From the NCBI GenBank assembly GCA_017964005.1, contig JAGCSR010000049.1, positions 62,001-126,000 of the forward strand: a DNA stretch of 64,000 bases, in the 5' to 3' direction. The DNA comes from Clostridiales bacterium. GTDB lineage: Bacteria; Bacillota; Clostridia; Saccharofermentanales; Saccharofermentanaceae. Below the pieces are notes generated by a model. It did no database searches and was not told the DNA's origin. It worked only from the letters and a program-made list of their open reading frames with translations. Position numbers and translations under genes: made by a program. Shown here piece after piece: positions 17,341 to 25,845 of this stretch; position 1 is the first letter of the stretch, and the number at the start of each line of letters is the position of its first letter.

Positions 17341-18369
17341 ATGAAGAGATTTGAAGGTTTTGAGCACGGTATAAACCTGGGCGGATGGCTGTCCCAGTGT
17401 GACTATACCAAAGAGCGTTACGATACGTTCATCACTCAGGACGATATCAATACCATTGCCGAATGGGGCCTGGACCATGTCAGGCTTCCCATCGATTACC
17501 AACTGGTGGAAACTGACACCGGCGAGTATATCGAAGAAGGTTTTGCTTATATCGATAAAGCATGGGAATGGTGTGAGAAAGCCGGTCTCAACATGATTCT
17601 GGACGTTCACAGGACTTACGGGTATTGCTTCGATCATTTGGTCAATGAGACGGGATTTTTCGAGAATGAGGATTATCAGGAGAGGTTCCTTAAGCTTTGG
17701 GAAACTTTGGCTTCAAGGTACGGCAATAAGCCTGATAAGATCGCATTCGAACTCCTGAACGAAGTAACCAAGAAGGAATACTGTGATACTTGGAATGCCG
17801 TAGCCGATAAGTGCATCAGGCGTATCCGTGCTATTGCACCTGACGTTAAGATCCTGGTTGGCGGATATTACAACAACTGCATCGAGGCTATAGCGGATCT
17901 GGATATGCCTTATGACGAGAATATCGTCTATAACTTCCATTTCTACGAGCCGTTGATCTTTACGCATCAGGGTGCTCCCTGGGTTATCGGAATGGATACA
18001 TCATTCAGGATCGGGATCGATGCGCCCTATGGTCAGATGGCGAAGGATTCCGGTGAGCAGTTCGAGCAGATGTCTCTCTCCTTTGACGGGTTTGATCCCT
18101 CAGATAAGCTGTCAGAAGAGTATTTTGAGAAGCTTTTTGCCAAGGCTGTCGCTGTCTGCGAGGAACGCAATGTGGCATTGTACTGCGGCGAGTACGGTGT
18201 AATAGACCTGGCATCTCCCGAAGATACACTGAAGTGGTATAAGATGATATCCGGGGCTTTTAACAAACATAATATCGGAAGGGCTGCCTGGACATACAAG
18301 CAGATGGACTTCGGCGTCACAGATCCCGGCCTTACAAGCGTCCAGAACAGGATCATCAGTCTGCTCTGA
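17341..18369 (+). CDS. Glycoside hydrolase family 5 (cellulase-type) enzyme, cytoplasmic
   Basis: A 342-residue GH5-type beta-glycanase/beta-glucosidase. It opens with GINLGGWLSQ, has HVRLPIDYQ in the second barrel strand, the acid/base Glu in FELLNEV and the nucleophile Glu in CGEYGV. There is no signal peptide, so it should act in the cytoplasm on imported oligosaccharides such as cellodextrins or mannobiose rather than on polymer. The ATG follows AAAGGAGG. The length is that of a single catalytic domain with no binding module. Confidence 0.9.
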   Translation: MKRFEGFEHGINLGGWLSQCDYTKERYDTFITQDDINTIAEWGLDHVRLPIDYQLVETDTGEYIEEGFAYIDKAWEWCEKAGLNMILDVHRTYGYCFDHLVNETGFFENEDYQERFLKLWETLASRYGNKPDKIAFELLNEVTKKEYCDTWNAVADKCIRRIRAIAPDVKILVGGYYNNCIEAIADLDMPYDENIVYNFHFYEPLIFTHQGAPWVIGMDTSFRIGIDAPYGQMAKDSGEQFEQMSLSFDGFDPSDKLSEEYFEKLFAKAVAVCEERNVALYCGEYGVIDLASPEDTLKWYKMISGAFNKHNIGRAAWTYKQMDFGVTDPGLTSVQNRIISLL

Positions 18370-18371
18370 GA

Positions 18372-18407
18372 AATTGTAAAGCAACTCCGAAAATCTACTT
18401 TACAATT
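18372..18407 (+). promoter_or_regulatory. Probable BirA (biotin repressor) operator at bioY
   Basis: AATTGTAAAG (18372-18381) and CTTTACAATT (18398-18407) are a perfect 10-bp inverted repeat separated by 16 bp. Spacing and half-site form (TTGTaAAg-N16-cTTtACAA) match the known TTGTTAAC-N16-GTTAACAA style of BirA operators in Firmicutes. The right half covers the -35 of the bioY promoter. Confidence 0.65.
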
Positions 18408-18427
18408 AAACAGATTATCAGTATAAT
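18399..18427 (+). promoter_or_regulatory. bioY promoter
   Basis: TTTACA (18399-18404), exactly 17 bp, TATAAT (18422-18427). An inverted repeat CCGTCTC...GAGGCGG (18428-18434 with 18448-18454) follows and contains the ribosome site, then five T and the ATG at 18460. Confidence 0.75.
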
Positions 18428-18459
18428 CCGTCTCGTATCTTAGATATGAGGCGGTTTTT

Positions 18460-19050
18460 ATGTCAGGTGACAGCAGAAGGAACAGATCGGTCTTTAGTAC
18501 ATATAATCTCGTTTTGGAGGGTATATGCGCAGCCCTTATCACCATATGTTCCTGGATATCTGTTCCCTTCGGACAGATACCCTTCACTCTGCAGACCCTC
18601 GCTATATTTATCGTCCTTATGTTGATCGGAGGGAAGAGGGGACTAGTATCGATAATCTGTTATCTTCTTCTCGGTGCTGTGGGAGTTCCTGTATTCTCGG
18701 GCTTCCGCGGCGGATTTGCATCTCTTGCAGGGCCCACGGGAGGGTTCCTTGTCGCCTTTATAATCGTGGCCCTTGTCTATTGGCTCTTGGCGGATAAGTT
18801 ATTCTCAGGTCTTATGACCGGATATAAGGGACGTGTGGTATTCAATATCATTACCGCCATTGTATGTGAGATCGTAATGTATATTGTGGGGGTAATATGG
18901 TTTATGGCCGTATATACACCTGATTCCGGACGTGTGGGGGTATGGTCGGCATTAACGATGTGCTGCTTTCCTTTCATTATTCCCGATATCATCAAACTCG
19001 TTGCCGCATCACTTATCTCATCGAAGATATATACCCTCGTCAGACGATAA
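18460..19050 (+). CDS. bioY: BioY-family biotin transporter, substrate-binding S component
   Basis: A 196-residue membrane protein with about six transmembrane helices. The conserved BioY stretches are present: PFGQIPFTLQTLAI, GGKRGLVSIICYLLLGAVGVP and AGPTGGFL. BioY binds biotin and either works alone or docks to the energy-coupling factor (EcfA1/A2/T), which is not in this window. The inverted repeat overlapping its promoter looks like a BirA operator, so expression should be shut down when biotin is plentiful. No biotin synthesis genes are nearby, suggesting uptake. Confidence 0.93.
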   Translation: MSGDSRRNRSVFSTYNLVLEGICAALITICSWISVPFGQIPFTLQTLAIFIVLMLIGGKRGLVSIICYLLLGAVGVPVFSGFRGGFASLAGPTGGFLVAFIIVALVYWLLADKLFSGLMTGYKGRVVFNIITAIVCEIVMYIVGVIWFMAVYTPDSGRVGVWSALTMCCFPFIIPDIIKLVAASLISSKIYTLVRR

Positions 19051-19110
19051 TCCTGCAATTGATCTTCGAAAATGGTAAAATATCCCTATAACGTTGGAAA
19101 GGGTTAGTAC

Positions 19111-21135
19111 ATGTTCGACAGGATCAAGGAGTTATTTGTTTTCGATAAGAAGAACCTGATCAGGATAGGAATAGCGGCGGTGATAGCGATCGTTGACTTT
19201 ATCCTGATCATGCGCTCGTATCCTGAGGCTGCGGCAGGGATAGTATTATTCTTCCTTATGCTCATTCCCACATTCGAGATAACGGGGAAGGGCAGATATA
19301 TCGCCGATATCATCTTCCCGGTATACGCATCACTCTTCGGCCTCTATTATTTCCAGCTGGGGATAATAGTTGATACTCCGTTCATGAAGTCACTGTTCTC
19401 TTTCTGGGGATTCCTGCTCGTCCAGAACAGGGTGCTTTACGAGATCCTTCTTATCATCTGTGCCTATTATCTATGCAGGTTATTATTCATGTCACCCAAG
19501 GTCGCTGCGATAGCATGCCAGGTTCCGTTCCTTCTGCTGTCGGTTATCGATTACTTTGTTTACATGTTCCGCGGACATGAACTTGTGGCTTACGATTTCC
19601 TGTCAGTCGGGACAGCAGCCAACGTTGCAGGCGGATACACATATAATCCTGTGCAGCCTATAGTGTTCATGGTCCTGCCGTTCGTTCTCTATACCATGTT
19701 CTTTGTGCACCTTAAGATGGACAAACCCATGTTTAACAGACTTATCGGGATCCCTGTATTTGCCGTGTTGACGGCTCTTTGCGCCTGGGGCGGATATGCT
19801 GCAGTTCATGCCTGGTTTGACGCGGGACATCAGTATTCCGAATGGGGTTATAATCCTTCGTGCATCAACGGTTACTACAATACATTCGTAAAGTCTTTTG
19901 ATGTGTTCATCATAGAAGAACCCGAGGGGTATTCGGTGGAGGCTCTGAATGCCGAACTCGATTCTTCGGGAGTCGGAACAGAACTGGTCAAGGCTCAGCC
20001 TGATGACACCGCAAACGTAATAGTTATCTTAAGCGAATCTTATGCGGATCTGTCTTTGTATGCGGATAAGACGGGCAAGACAGATGTGCCCGATCCTTAT
20101 TGGAGGAGCCTTATGGATCAGTCCAATACTTTGTCGGGCATGGCATTTGCGTCTGTATTCGGCGGCAATACATGTAATACGGAGTACGAAGTGTTGACAG
20201 GTATGAGCATGGCATTCGTGCCGGACGGATCTGTTCCGTACCAGTCTTATATCGCCGACAACAAGATCTATTCAATGGCTCAGTTCCTTAAGGATTCAGG
20301 GTACACGACAAGGGTAATGCATCCTTATATCGCAGAAGGATGGAACCGTACCAATGTCTATCCTCTTATGGGATTTGATGACATGATGTTCATCGATGAT
20401 TTCGAGTATGGCAACGACGATATCGTCAACGGCAAGATCTCCGACAGCTGCGCGTACCGTAATCTCATAAAGACTCTTGATGCAAAGAAACCCGGTGAGA
20501 AGAACTTCACATTCATGATCACCATCCAGAATCATTCGCCTTACGACAATCCCGACTTTGAGGTTACGCCGTACACGAATGCACTGTCTGATCACGATAA
20601 CCTGACCGTGAATTCCTTCAATACCCTGATATCCAAATCGGATGCCGCATTGAAGGAACTGACGGATTATCTGTCGAAGTCCGATGAGAAATATGTCGTT
20701 CTCATCTTCGGGGATCATCAGCCTTCCGTCGGATTGGATACAACTGAGGATTACAGTCCTGTCGGGAAGGCATGGCAGGTGCCTTACCTGATCTGGGCAA
20801 ACTATGATATCGACAAGTCATCTGCGGGTGCCGCAAACTACGGAGGCGCAGGATTTACGAGCCTTAACTATCTGGCGCTGGATACTTTGGAAACTGCAGG
20901 TCTCGAACTCAATTCGTACTTTAAGCTTCTTAAGCATATCAGAGAAGACATCCCCGTCATCAACAGTGTCGGATATTTCTCGAATAAGGAGAACAGCATC
21001 ATCGACAAAGGCTATTTCATGAATGATGAAGATAAGAAGGCGATAGGCCTGTATAACTGCTTTGAATACAATATTGTTTTCGATAAGGGCGATAATTCGA
21101 TAATGAAGGGATACTATATACAGAACGGTCAGTGA
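19111..21135 (+). CDS. LtaS-like sulfatase-fold phosphoglycerol transferase
   Basis: A 674-residue membrane enzyme of the lipoteichoic acid synthase family. Five or so transmembrane helices (residues ~15-230) are followed by an outward-facing alkaline-phosphatase-fold domain. SESYAD and GDHQPS are metal-binding segments; the nucleophilic Thr is probably in GGNTCNTEYEVLTG. Such enzymes transfer glycerol-phosphate units from phosphatidylglycerol onto a lipid-anchored polymer or onto glycans. The LtaS/phosphoglycerol transferase I branch cannot be resolved by eye. An ABC exporter pair follows after 28 bases and may share its transcript. Confidence 0.88.
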   Translation: MFDRIKELFVFDKKNLIRIGIAAVIAIVDFILIMRSYPEAAAGIVLFFLMLIPTFEITGKGRYIADIIFPVYASLFGLYYFQLGIIVDTPFMKSLFSFWGFLLVQNRVLYEILLIICAYYLCRLLFMSPKVAAIACQVPFLLLSVIDYFVYMFRGHELVAYDFLSVGTAANVAGGYTYNPVQPIVFMVLPFVLYTMFFVHLKMDKPMFNRLIGIPVFAVLTALCAWGGYAAVHAWFDAGHQYSEWGYNPSCINGYYNTFVKSFDVFIIEEPEGYSVEALNAELDSSGVGTELVKAQPDDTANVIVILSESYADLSLYADKTGKTDVPDPYWRSLMDQSNTLSGMAFASVFGGNTCNTEYEVLTGMSMAFVPDGSVPYQSYIADNKIYSMAQFLKDSGYTTRVMHPYIAEGWNRTNVYPLMGFDDMMFIDDFEYGNDDIVNGKISDSCAYRNLIKTLDAKKPGEKNFTFMITIQNHSPYDNPDFEVTPYTNALSDHDNLTVNSFNTLISKSDAALKELTDYLSKSDEKYVVLIFGDHQPSVGLDTTEDYSPVGKAWQVPYLIWANYDIDKSSAGAANYGGAGFTSLNYLALDTLETAGLELNSYFKLLKHIREDIPVINSVGYFSNKENSIIDKGYFMNDEDKKAIGLYNCFEYNIVFDKGDNSIMKGYYIQNGQ

Positions 21136-21163
21136 ACCGTTTGGAATGGAGGATTTTAGTTCG

Positions 21164-22087
21164 ATGGACAACAATCAGGTTCAAAACACTGCGGCAGGCG
21201 ACGTGATCGTGCTGTCGAATGTAGGAAAGAGATACGGAAAGAGTCAGATCCTCAAGGATGTTTCTTTTTCTGTTCCGAAAGGCTCGGTCTTCGGACTGGT
21301 GGGAAGGAACGGAGCCGGTAAGACTACGCTCATGAGACTCATGACGGGTCTTCAGAAGTGTGATGAAGGTAAGATAGAGTTAACAGTCAGCGGCGATAAG
21401 ATCGGTTCAGTCGGAGCGATCGTGGAACTTGCATCGATCTATACGAATATGTCCGCCCGTGATAACCTTGTCTTCCAGTATATAAATCTGGGCTGTAAAG
21501 TCGATGAGTCATTGGATGAACTTCTGGCATTCGTGGGACTGGCCGATACCGGCAAAAAGCATGCCGGGAAGTTCTCCCTGGGTATGCGCCAGCGCCTCGG
21601 GATCGCTATGGCTCTGGTAGGAAATCCCGAGCTTCTGGTATTGGATGAACCGGTCAACGGTCTGGATCCCCAGGGTATCCTTGAAGTCCGTAATCTCCTT
21701 TTAAGACTCTCCCGCGAAAAGGGGATAACGATCATTATCTCAAGTCATATCCTGTCTGAGTTGTCCAAACTTGCAACGCATTACGCTTTCATCGAGGAGG
21801 GAAGAGTCGTAAAACTTGCGTCCGCTCAGGATATCGAGAATGCGGGAAAGAAGTTTACGCAGGTTACCTGCAACGATCCTGCGGGAATGATCCCTGTTCT
21901 GACAAACCTCGGGTTCGCTCCGGAAGTCGTGGGGCAGACCATGGTTCAGTTCGAGGGTGAAGCAAGGCTGACTGATATTGTCATGAAGGCTGTTGAAGCG
22001 GGAATAGAAGTAACGGATGTTTCCACTTCCGTAACGGATCTCGAAAGATATTTCGTAGGTCTTGTAGGAGGTGATTCAAATGTTTGA
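21164..22087 (+). CDS. ABC transporter ATP-binding protein
   Basis: A 307-residue ABC ATPase with Walker A GRNGAGKTT, signature SLGMRQR, Walker B LLVLDEP and the switch His in ISSH. It belongs to the single-domain exporters of the bacitracin/lantibiotic-resistance (BcrA) type. ATG 21164 is preferred to 21146 because GGAGG lies upstream at 21148-21152. The stop overlaps the permease start (ATGTTTGA, 8 bases). With the permease at 22080 it should form an exporter for peptides or lipids, or a sensing module. Confidence 0.92.
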   Translation: MDNNQVQNTAAGDVIVLSNVGKRYGKSQILKDVSFSVPKGSVFGLVGRNGAGKTTLMRLMTGLQKCDEGKIELTVSGDKIGSVGAIVELASIYTNMSARDNLVFQYINLGCKVDESLDELLAFVGLADTGKKHAGKFSLGMRQRLGIAMALVGNPELLVLDEPVNGLDPQGILEVRNLLLRLSREKGITIIISSHILSELSKLATHYAFIEEGRVVKLASAQDIENAGKKFTQVTCNDPAGMIPVLTNLGFAPEVVGQTMVQFEGEARLTDIVMKAVEAGIEVTDVSTSVTDLERYFVGLVGGDSNV

Positions 22088-23210
22088 TCTTATAAAGTTT
22101 GAATTCAAGAGGGTTATATCATCACCCCTGATATACGTGGTCCTGGGCTTGTCCCTGCTTGTCGGGGTCGTAAGCGGCGCATCGGGGTTATACAATCAGC
22201 ATTACAATTTTTTCACTACTCTGACGGGAGAATCCGTGTATAGTTCTTCTACCTGGACCGCTCTTTCCGGATTCTATACCGTATTTCCGATCATGGGAGC
22301 TTTATATGTAACCCTGTTTGTCGGTAACGACATGTCATCCGGTTTCCTTCGCAACAAGCTCATAGCAGGGCATAAGAGGTCTCATATCTTCTTTTCTTAC
22401 ATCATCACTCAGACGACGGTTGCTTTGGCCGAACTTATGGTTTTCACAGCCGCTGCGCTTCTGACTATGCTCATAGGAAAATGCAGTCTCGATCTTGACG
22501 GCGGCAGGATGATCGTCAGGTTTTTGGTCATGGCTTTCTCGTACATCTCGATGATATTCCTCTATACCGCTTTCACTTTGTCGGTCAGAAGAAGGGCATT
22601 GACTATTGTATTCAGTACCGTCTTTGCGATCTCTCTTTCTACTGTAGGGTTGATCGCCACATTCGGGAACTACTCTGTTGTCGAGTATTCAAAGTACGAG
22701 AAAGTTGCAACAGAAGCTAAGACTCTGATCAAGACATGCCTTAAGGATATTGTGCCGGACAACATTCCTTCCGGAGATTATGACGGGGCCGAAGATATGT
22801 CGGAATACGGTCTGTACGGTATCTATTCCGTTGAAGACATTGATAGTCTCTACGACAATGTTATAACTCCCATGAAACCCTTCTACTATACTGTCAGAGT
22901 GATATATGTCGTTACTGATGCGGGGATCCCTTCGGATTACGGAAATTCTCTGATAGGTTCCGGTTACAATGATGAACTCGTTACTTTCCTGGATACATAT
23001 GTTAATTCCATGGACAGGATCCTTCAGAGCTTCGGAGCTTTCGAGAACGTGTCATCCGAGATGAATGATCTTCGGGCAGATCTTAAAGCAGTGAATACAA
23101 CGGTGGATTATACGGTCCTCAATACCGTTTACATATGTAAGACTCTCGTATGGTCGGTCATATGGCTCGGAGGAGGATGTTTGATCTTCAGGAAGAAGAA
23201 TATCTTCTGA
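22080..23210 (+). CDS. ABC transporter permease
   Basis: A 376-residue ABC-2-type membrane protein: a first helix at about residues 18-38, then helices at about 75-95, 105-130, 145-165 and 175-195, a large external loop (about 200-345) and a final helix near the C terminus, which ends in KKKN. It pairs with the ATPase immediately upstream (8-base overlap, GTAGGAGGTGA ribosome site). The large extracellular loop suggests contact with an outside ligand. Its stop abuts the stop of convergent sufU with no gap (TGATCA at 23208-23213). Confidence 0.88.
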   Translation: MFDLIKFEFKRVISSPLIYVVLGLSLLVGVVSGASGLYNQHYNFFTTLTGESVYSSSTWTALSGFYTVFPIMGALYVTLFVGNDMSSGFLRNKLIAGHKRSHIFFSYIITQTTVALAELMVFTAAALLTMLIGKCSLDLDGGRMIVRFLVMAFSYISMIFLYTAFTLSVRRRALTIVFSTVFAISLSTVGLIATFGNYSVVEYSKYEKVATEAKTLIKTCLKDIVPDNIPSGDYDGAEDMSEYGLYGIYSVEDIDSLYDNVITPMKPFYYTVRVIYVVTDAGIPSDYGNSLIGSGYNDELVTFLDTYVNSMDRILQSFGAFENVSSEMNDLRADLKAVNTTVDYTVLNTVYICKTLVWSVIWLGGGCLIFRKKNIF

Positions 23211-23666
23211 TCACATATCTTCGGTAGTTGCAGATCCTTCGGTCGCGCCCTTGAAGATCTCTTCCATAGTGTGCCAGCCTAAGACTGCGCACTTGACTCG
23301 GGCAGGCATATGAGATATGTCTTCCAGGATGCCTGCTTCTTCAAGGCGGTCTTTCTCTTCATCTGTGATCTTGCTCTTGATCATGCGCAGGAAGATGTCC
23401 GCGAGCTCCAACGCTTCTTCCTTAGGCTTGCCGATAATGAGGTCGAGCATCATGTCGCAGGAAGCCTGGGATATGGCGCAGCCGTCACCTTCGAAAGCAC
23501 CGTCGGTGATTATGCCGTCATCGACTTTAAGGGCTAAGATTATATCGTCGCCGCAGGAAGGATTAACGCCCTCCAGAGTGAAGTCAGGATTCTCCAGTTT
23601 CTTCTTGTGAAAAGGGCGGATGTTGTGTTCTGTAAGTATCTCGTTATAGAAAGTGTTATTCGGCAT
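23211..23666 (-). CDS. sufU: SufU-type Fe-S cluster assembly protein
   Basis: A 151-residue NifU-N/IscU-like protein of the SufU branch. The three conserved Cys are in NPSCGD, GDGCAISQASCD and VKCAVLGWHTMEE; the ~18-residue insertion before the third Cys that marks SufU is present. SufU takes persulfide sulfur from SufS (zinc-dependent transfer in Bacillus) for the SufBCD scaffold. It is last in the operon, overlapping the sufS stop by 11 bases. Confidence 0.95.
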   Translation of the reverse strand: MPNNTFYNEILTEHNIRPFHKKKLENPDFTLEGVNPSCGDDIILALKVDDGIITDGAFEGDGCAISQASCDMMLDLIIGKPKEEALELADIFLRMIKSKITDEEKDRLEEAGILEDISHMPARVKCAVLGWHTMEEIFKGATEGSATTEDM

Positions 23667-24876
23667 AACCCATCTTGCTCCTGATCCCGGCGACGCTCCG
23701 AACGAACCGTTCGATCTCGTCTTCCGTGTTATAGAATGATATGCTCGCTCTGGTCGTGCTCATTACGCCTAAGTGCTTCATAAGAGGCTGGGCACAGTGG
23801 TGGCCGGCGCGGACGCATACATTATCGGAGTCCATTATATACGCAATGTCGTGAGGATGCACGCCTTCAATAACGAAAGTAAGGATACCGTGGTGATCGG
23901 AAGCCTCGGAAGATCCCAATATCTTTACGTGAGGGACTTCTGACAGTTTGCGAAAAGCTATATCAGTCAGCATATCTTCTCTCTTGGCGATCTCATCCAT
24001 TCCGATGGCATTCACATAATCAATGGTTGCCGCAAGACCTGCTGCGCCTTCGACATTGACTGTTCCTGCTTCAAACTTATGAGGGACTTCGGTAAAGGTT
24101 GCGGAATCACGGGTTACATAATCTATCATCTCGCCGCCTCTTAAGAAGGGAGGCATGGATTCCAGTAATTCCTTTTTTCCGTAAAGCGCACCGATACCCA
24201 TGGGCGCATAGATCTTGTGCCCTGAGAAGACCAGGAAATCACAATCAATATCACTTACATTCACTTTGATATGGGGTACGCTCTGTGACGCGTCGACAAG
24301 GATGACTGCGCCGTTGTCGTGAGCGATCTTCGCAAATTCCTTGACGGGATTCTTCGTTCCGAGAACATTTGACACATGGGTGATCGAGATGAACTTAACA
24401 TCGGGGGTTACGGCTTCTTTGAACGCTTCAATCGTGATCTTGCCCTGATCGTCTGTATCGATGTATTTAAGCTTGCAGCCGTTTTCCGCGCAGATCTTCT
24501 GCCATGGAAGGAGATTGCTGTGGTGTTCTGCTATGCTGATGAGGATGGTATCACCCTGTTTCAAAGAAGCTTTGGCATAAGTCTCGGCGACGAGATTGAT
24601 GCTCTCAGTGGCGTTGCGGGTGAATATGATCTCAGAAGGATCCTTTGCATTGATAAAAGATGCGACTTTGGCACGGGCATTCTCATAGGCGTCCGTAGCC
24701 GCGACCGAAAGCTTATAAAGTCCCCTCATGGGATTGGCATTGCTAGTTCTGTAGTAATCGGCAATGGCATTGATGACGCATTCGGGTTTTTGAGTCGTTG
24801 CGGCATTATCAAGATAAGCGACTTCATCGTTTATCAGGGGGAAATCTTTTCGGATCGCATTTACATCAATGGACAT
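23656..24876 (-). CDS. sufS: Cysteine desulfurase SufS
   Basis: A 406-residue PLP enzyme (type II desulfurase) that removes sulfur from cysteine for Fe-S cluster building. The PLP Lys lies in FSGHKIYAPMG, the PLP-stacking His in AEHHSNLLPW, and the catalytic Cys in VRAGHHCAQP. The true start is most likely ATG 24876 (MSIDVNAIRKDF), with AGGAA upstream; the frame remains open for 16 more codons. It starts 4 bases after the sufD stop and overlaps sufU. Confidence 0.96.
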   Translation of the reverse strand: MSIDVNAIRKDFPLINDEVAYLDNAATTQKPECVINAIADYYRTSNANPMRGLYKLSVAATDAYENARAKVASFINAKDPSEIIFTRNATESINLVAETYAKASLKQGDTILISIAEHHSNLLPWQKICAENGCKLKYIDTDDQGKITIEAFKEAVTPDVKFISITHVSNVLGTKNPVKEFAKIAHDNGAVILVDASQSVPHIKVNVSDIDCDFLVFSGHKIYAPMGIGALYGKKELLESMPPFLRGGEMIDYVTRDSATFTEVPHKFEAGTVNVEGAAGLAATIDYVNAIGMDEIAKREDMLTDIAFRKLSEVPHVKILGSSEASDHHGILTFVIEGVHPHDIAYIMDSDNVCVRAGHHCAQPLMKHLGVMSTTRASISFYNTEDEIERFVRSVAGIRSKMGYAE

Positions 24877-24880
24877 ATTT

Positions 24881-25831
24881 TTATTCCTGTTCCTCATCCA
24901 AAATGGTCTTGACTGTTTCTTCATCTCCTATGAGGGAAGCGACTCTTCTGATCCTGGCGTCTGCCATAAGACTGTTTATCCTGTCGCGTTCGATCCCGCG
25001 GGACTCAAGGTAGAATACAAGGTCTTCATCGAGTTTGCCGATAGTTGCTCCGTGGTTGCCTTCCACGTCTTCCTCATCGCAGAGGATAACGGGAACAGTC
25101 TTGTTGACCATGGTGTTGCCGATGAGAAGAACGTTCTCGTTCTCCGTTCCTTTGGCGCCTGCGCAGCCGTGCTTCAGATCGATAGTTCCGCGGAAGGTCT
25201 TGGACGCGCCTTCGTAAAGAACACCGTCGATGGTAAGAAGGCTTTCTGATGACTTGCCTTTATGTGTTATCACATAGTTCATATCCAAAAGGTCGTCTGT
25301 GTCTACTATGTATCCGATATCAGCTGTAAATTCTGCTCTGTTGCCGTCAAGATCGGACCGCAATTCCGTGTAGTTTGCCTTGGACCCGGTAAAGATCTGG
25401 ATGACGGAAACCTTTGCGTCTTCTGCCACGTTGCCGTTTATCCTGTTAACGGCTTTTGCATCTTTGCCCGTGCGGACGATCTGAACGAACTTTAACGATG
25501 CATTGGAGGCAACAGAATAAGAAGTCTCTACGAGACCGGTTCCTTCTTCTGCAGACGAAATGTTCTCGATAACGAATGCCGATATGCCTTCTTCGACTGT
25601 TATATCGATCTTTGTATTGCTCTTGTCGCTGATATCGATATCGAGCCGGAGAGGGACTTCCTGGCTTATGTGGAAACTGTATCTTCGTCCTTCTTCGAAA
25701 TCTTCCGTATCGACTCCTGCAGGAACAGTTTCGGCAGGGTGGAGGAGATTTGAGAATTCGATATTGTCTATTGTTGCTTCATTTACGTTAAGTCTTCCCC
25801 AGGTTATCGCGGGCATCTGATTTATCTTCAT
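24881..25831 (-). CDS. sufD: SufD-like Fe-S assembly protein
   Basis: A 316-residue SufB/SufD-family protein, shorter than SufB and lacking its N-terminal part, as for SufD. The beta-helix core is seen in GKSSESLLTIDGVLYEGASK and the conserved C-terminal part in CDEEDVEGNHGATIGKLDEDLVFYL, with the His in NHGAT. SufD forms the SufBC2D scaffold and helps with iron entry. It lies between sufB (14 bases before) and sufS (4 bases after). Confidence 0.93.
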   Translation of the reverse strand: MKINQMPAITWGRLNVNEATIDNIEFSNLLHPAETVPAGVDTEDFEEGRRYSFHISQEVPLRLDIDISDKSNTKIDITVEEGISAFVIENISSAEEGTGLVETSYSVASNASLKFVQIVRTGKDAKAVNRINGNVAEDAKVSVIQIFTGSKANYTELRSDLDGNRAEFTADIGYIVDTDDLLDMNYVITHKGKSSESLLTIDGVLYEGASKTFRGTIDLKHGCAGAKGTENENVLLIGNTMVNKTVPVILCDEEDVEGNHGATIGKLDEDLVFYLESRGIERDRINSLMADARIRRVASLIGDEETVKTILDEEQE

Positions 25832-25845
25832 GTCTTTGGCCCTCC

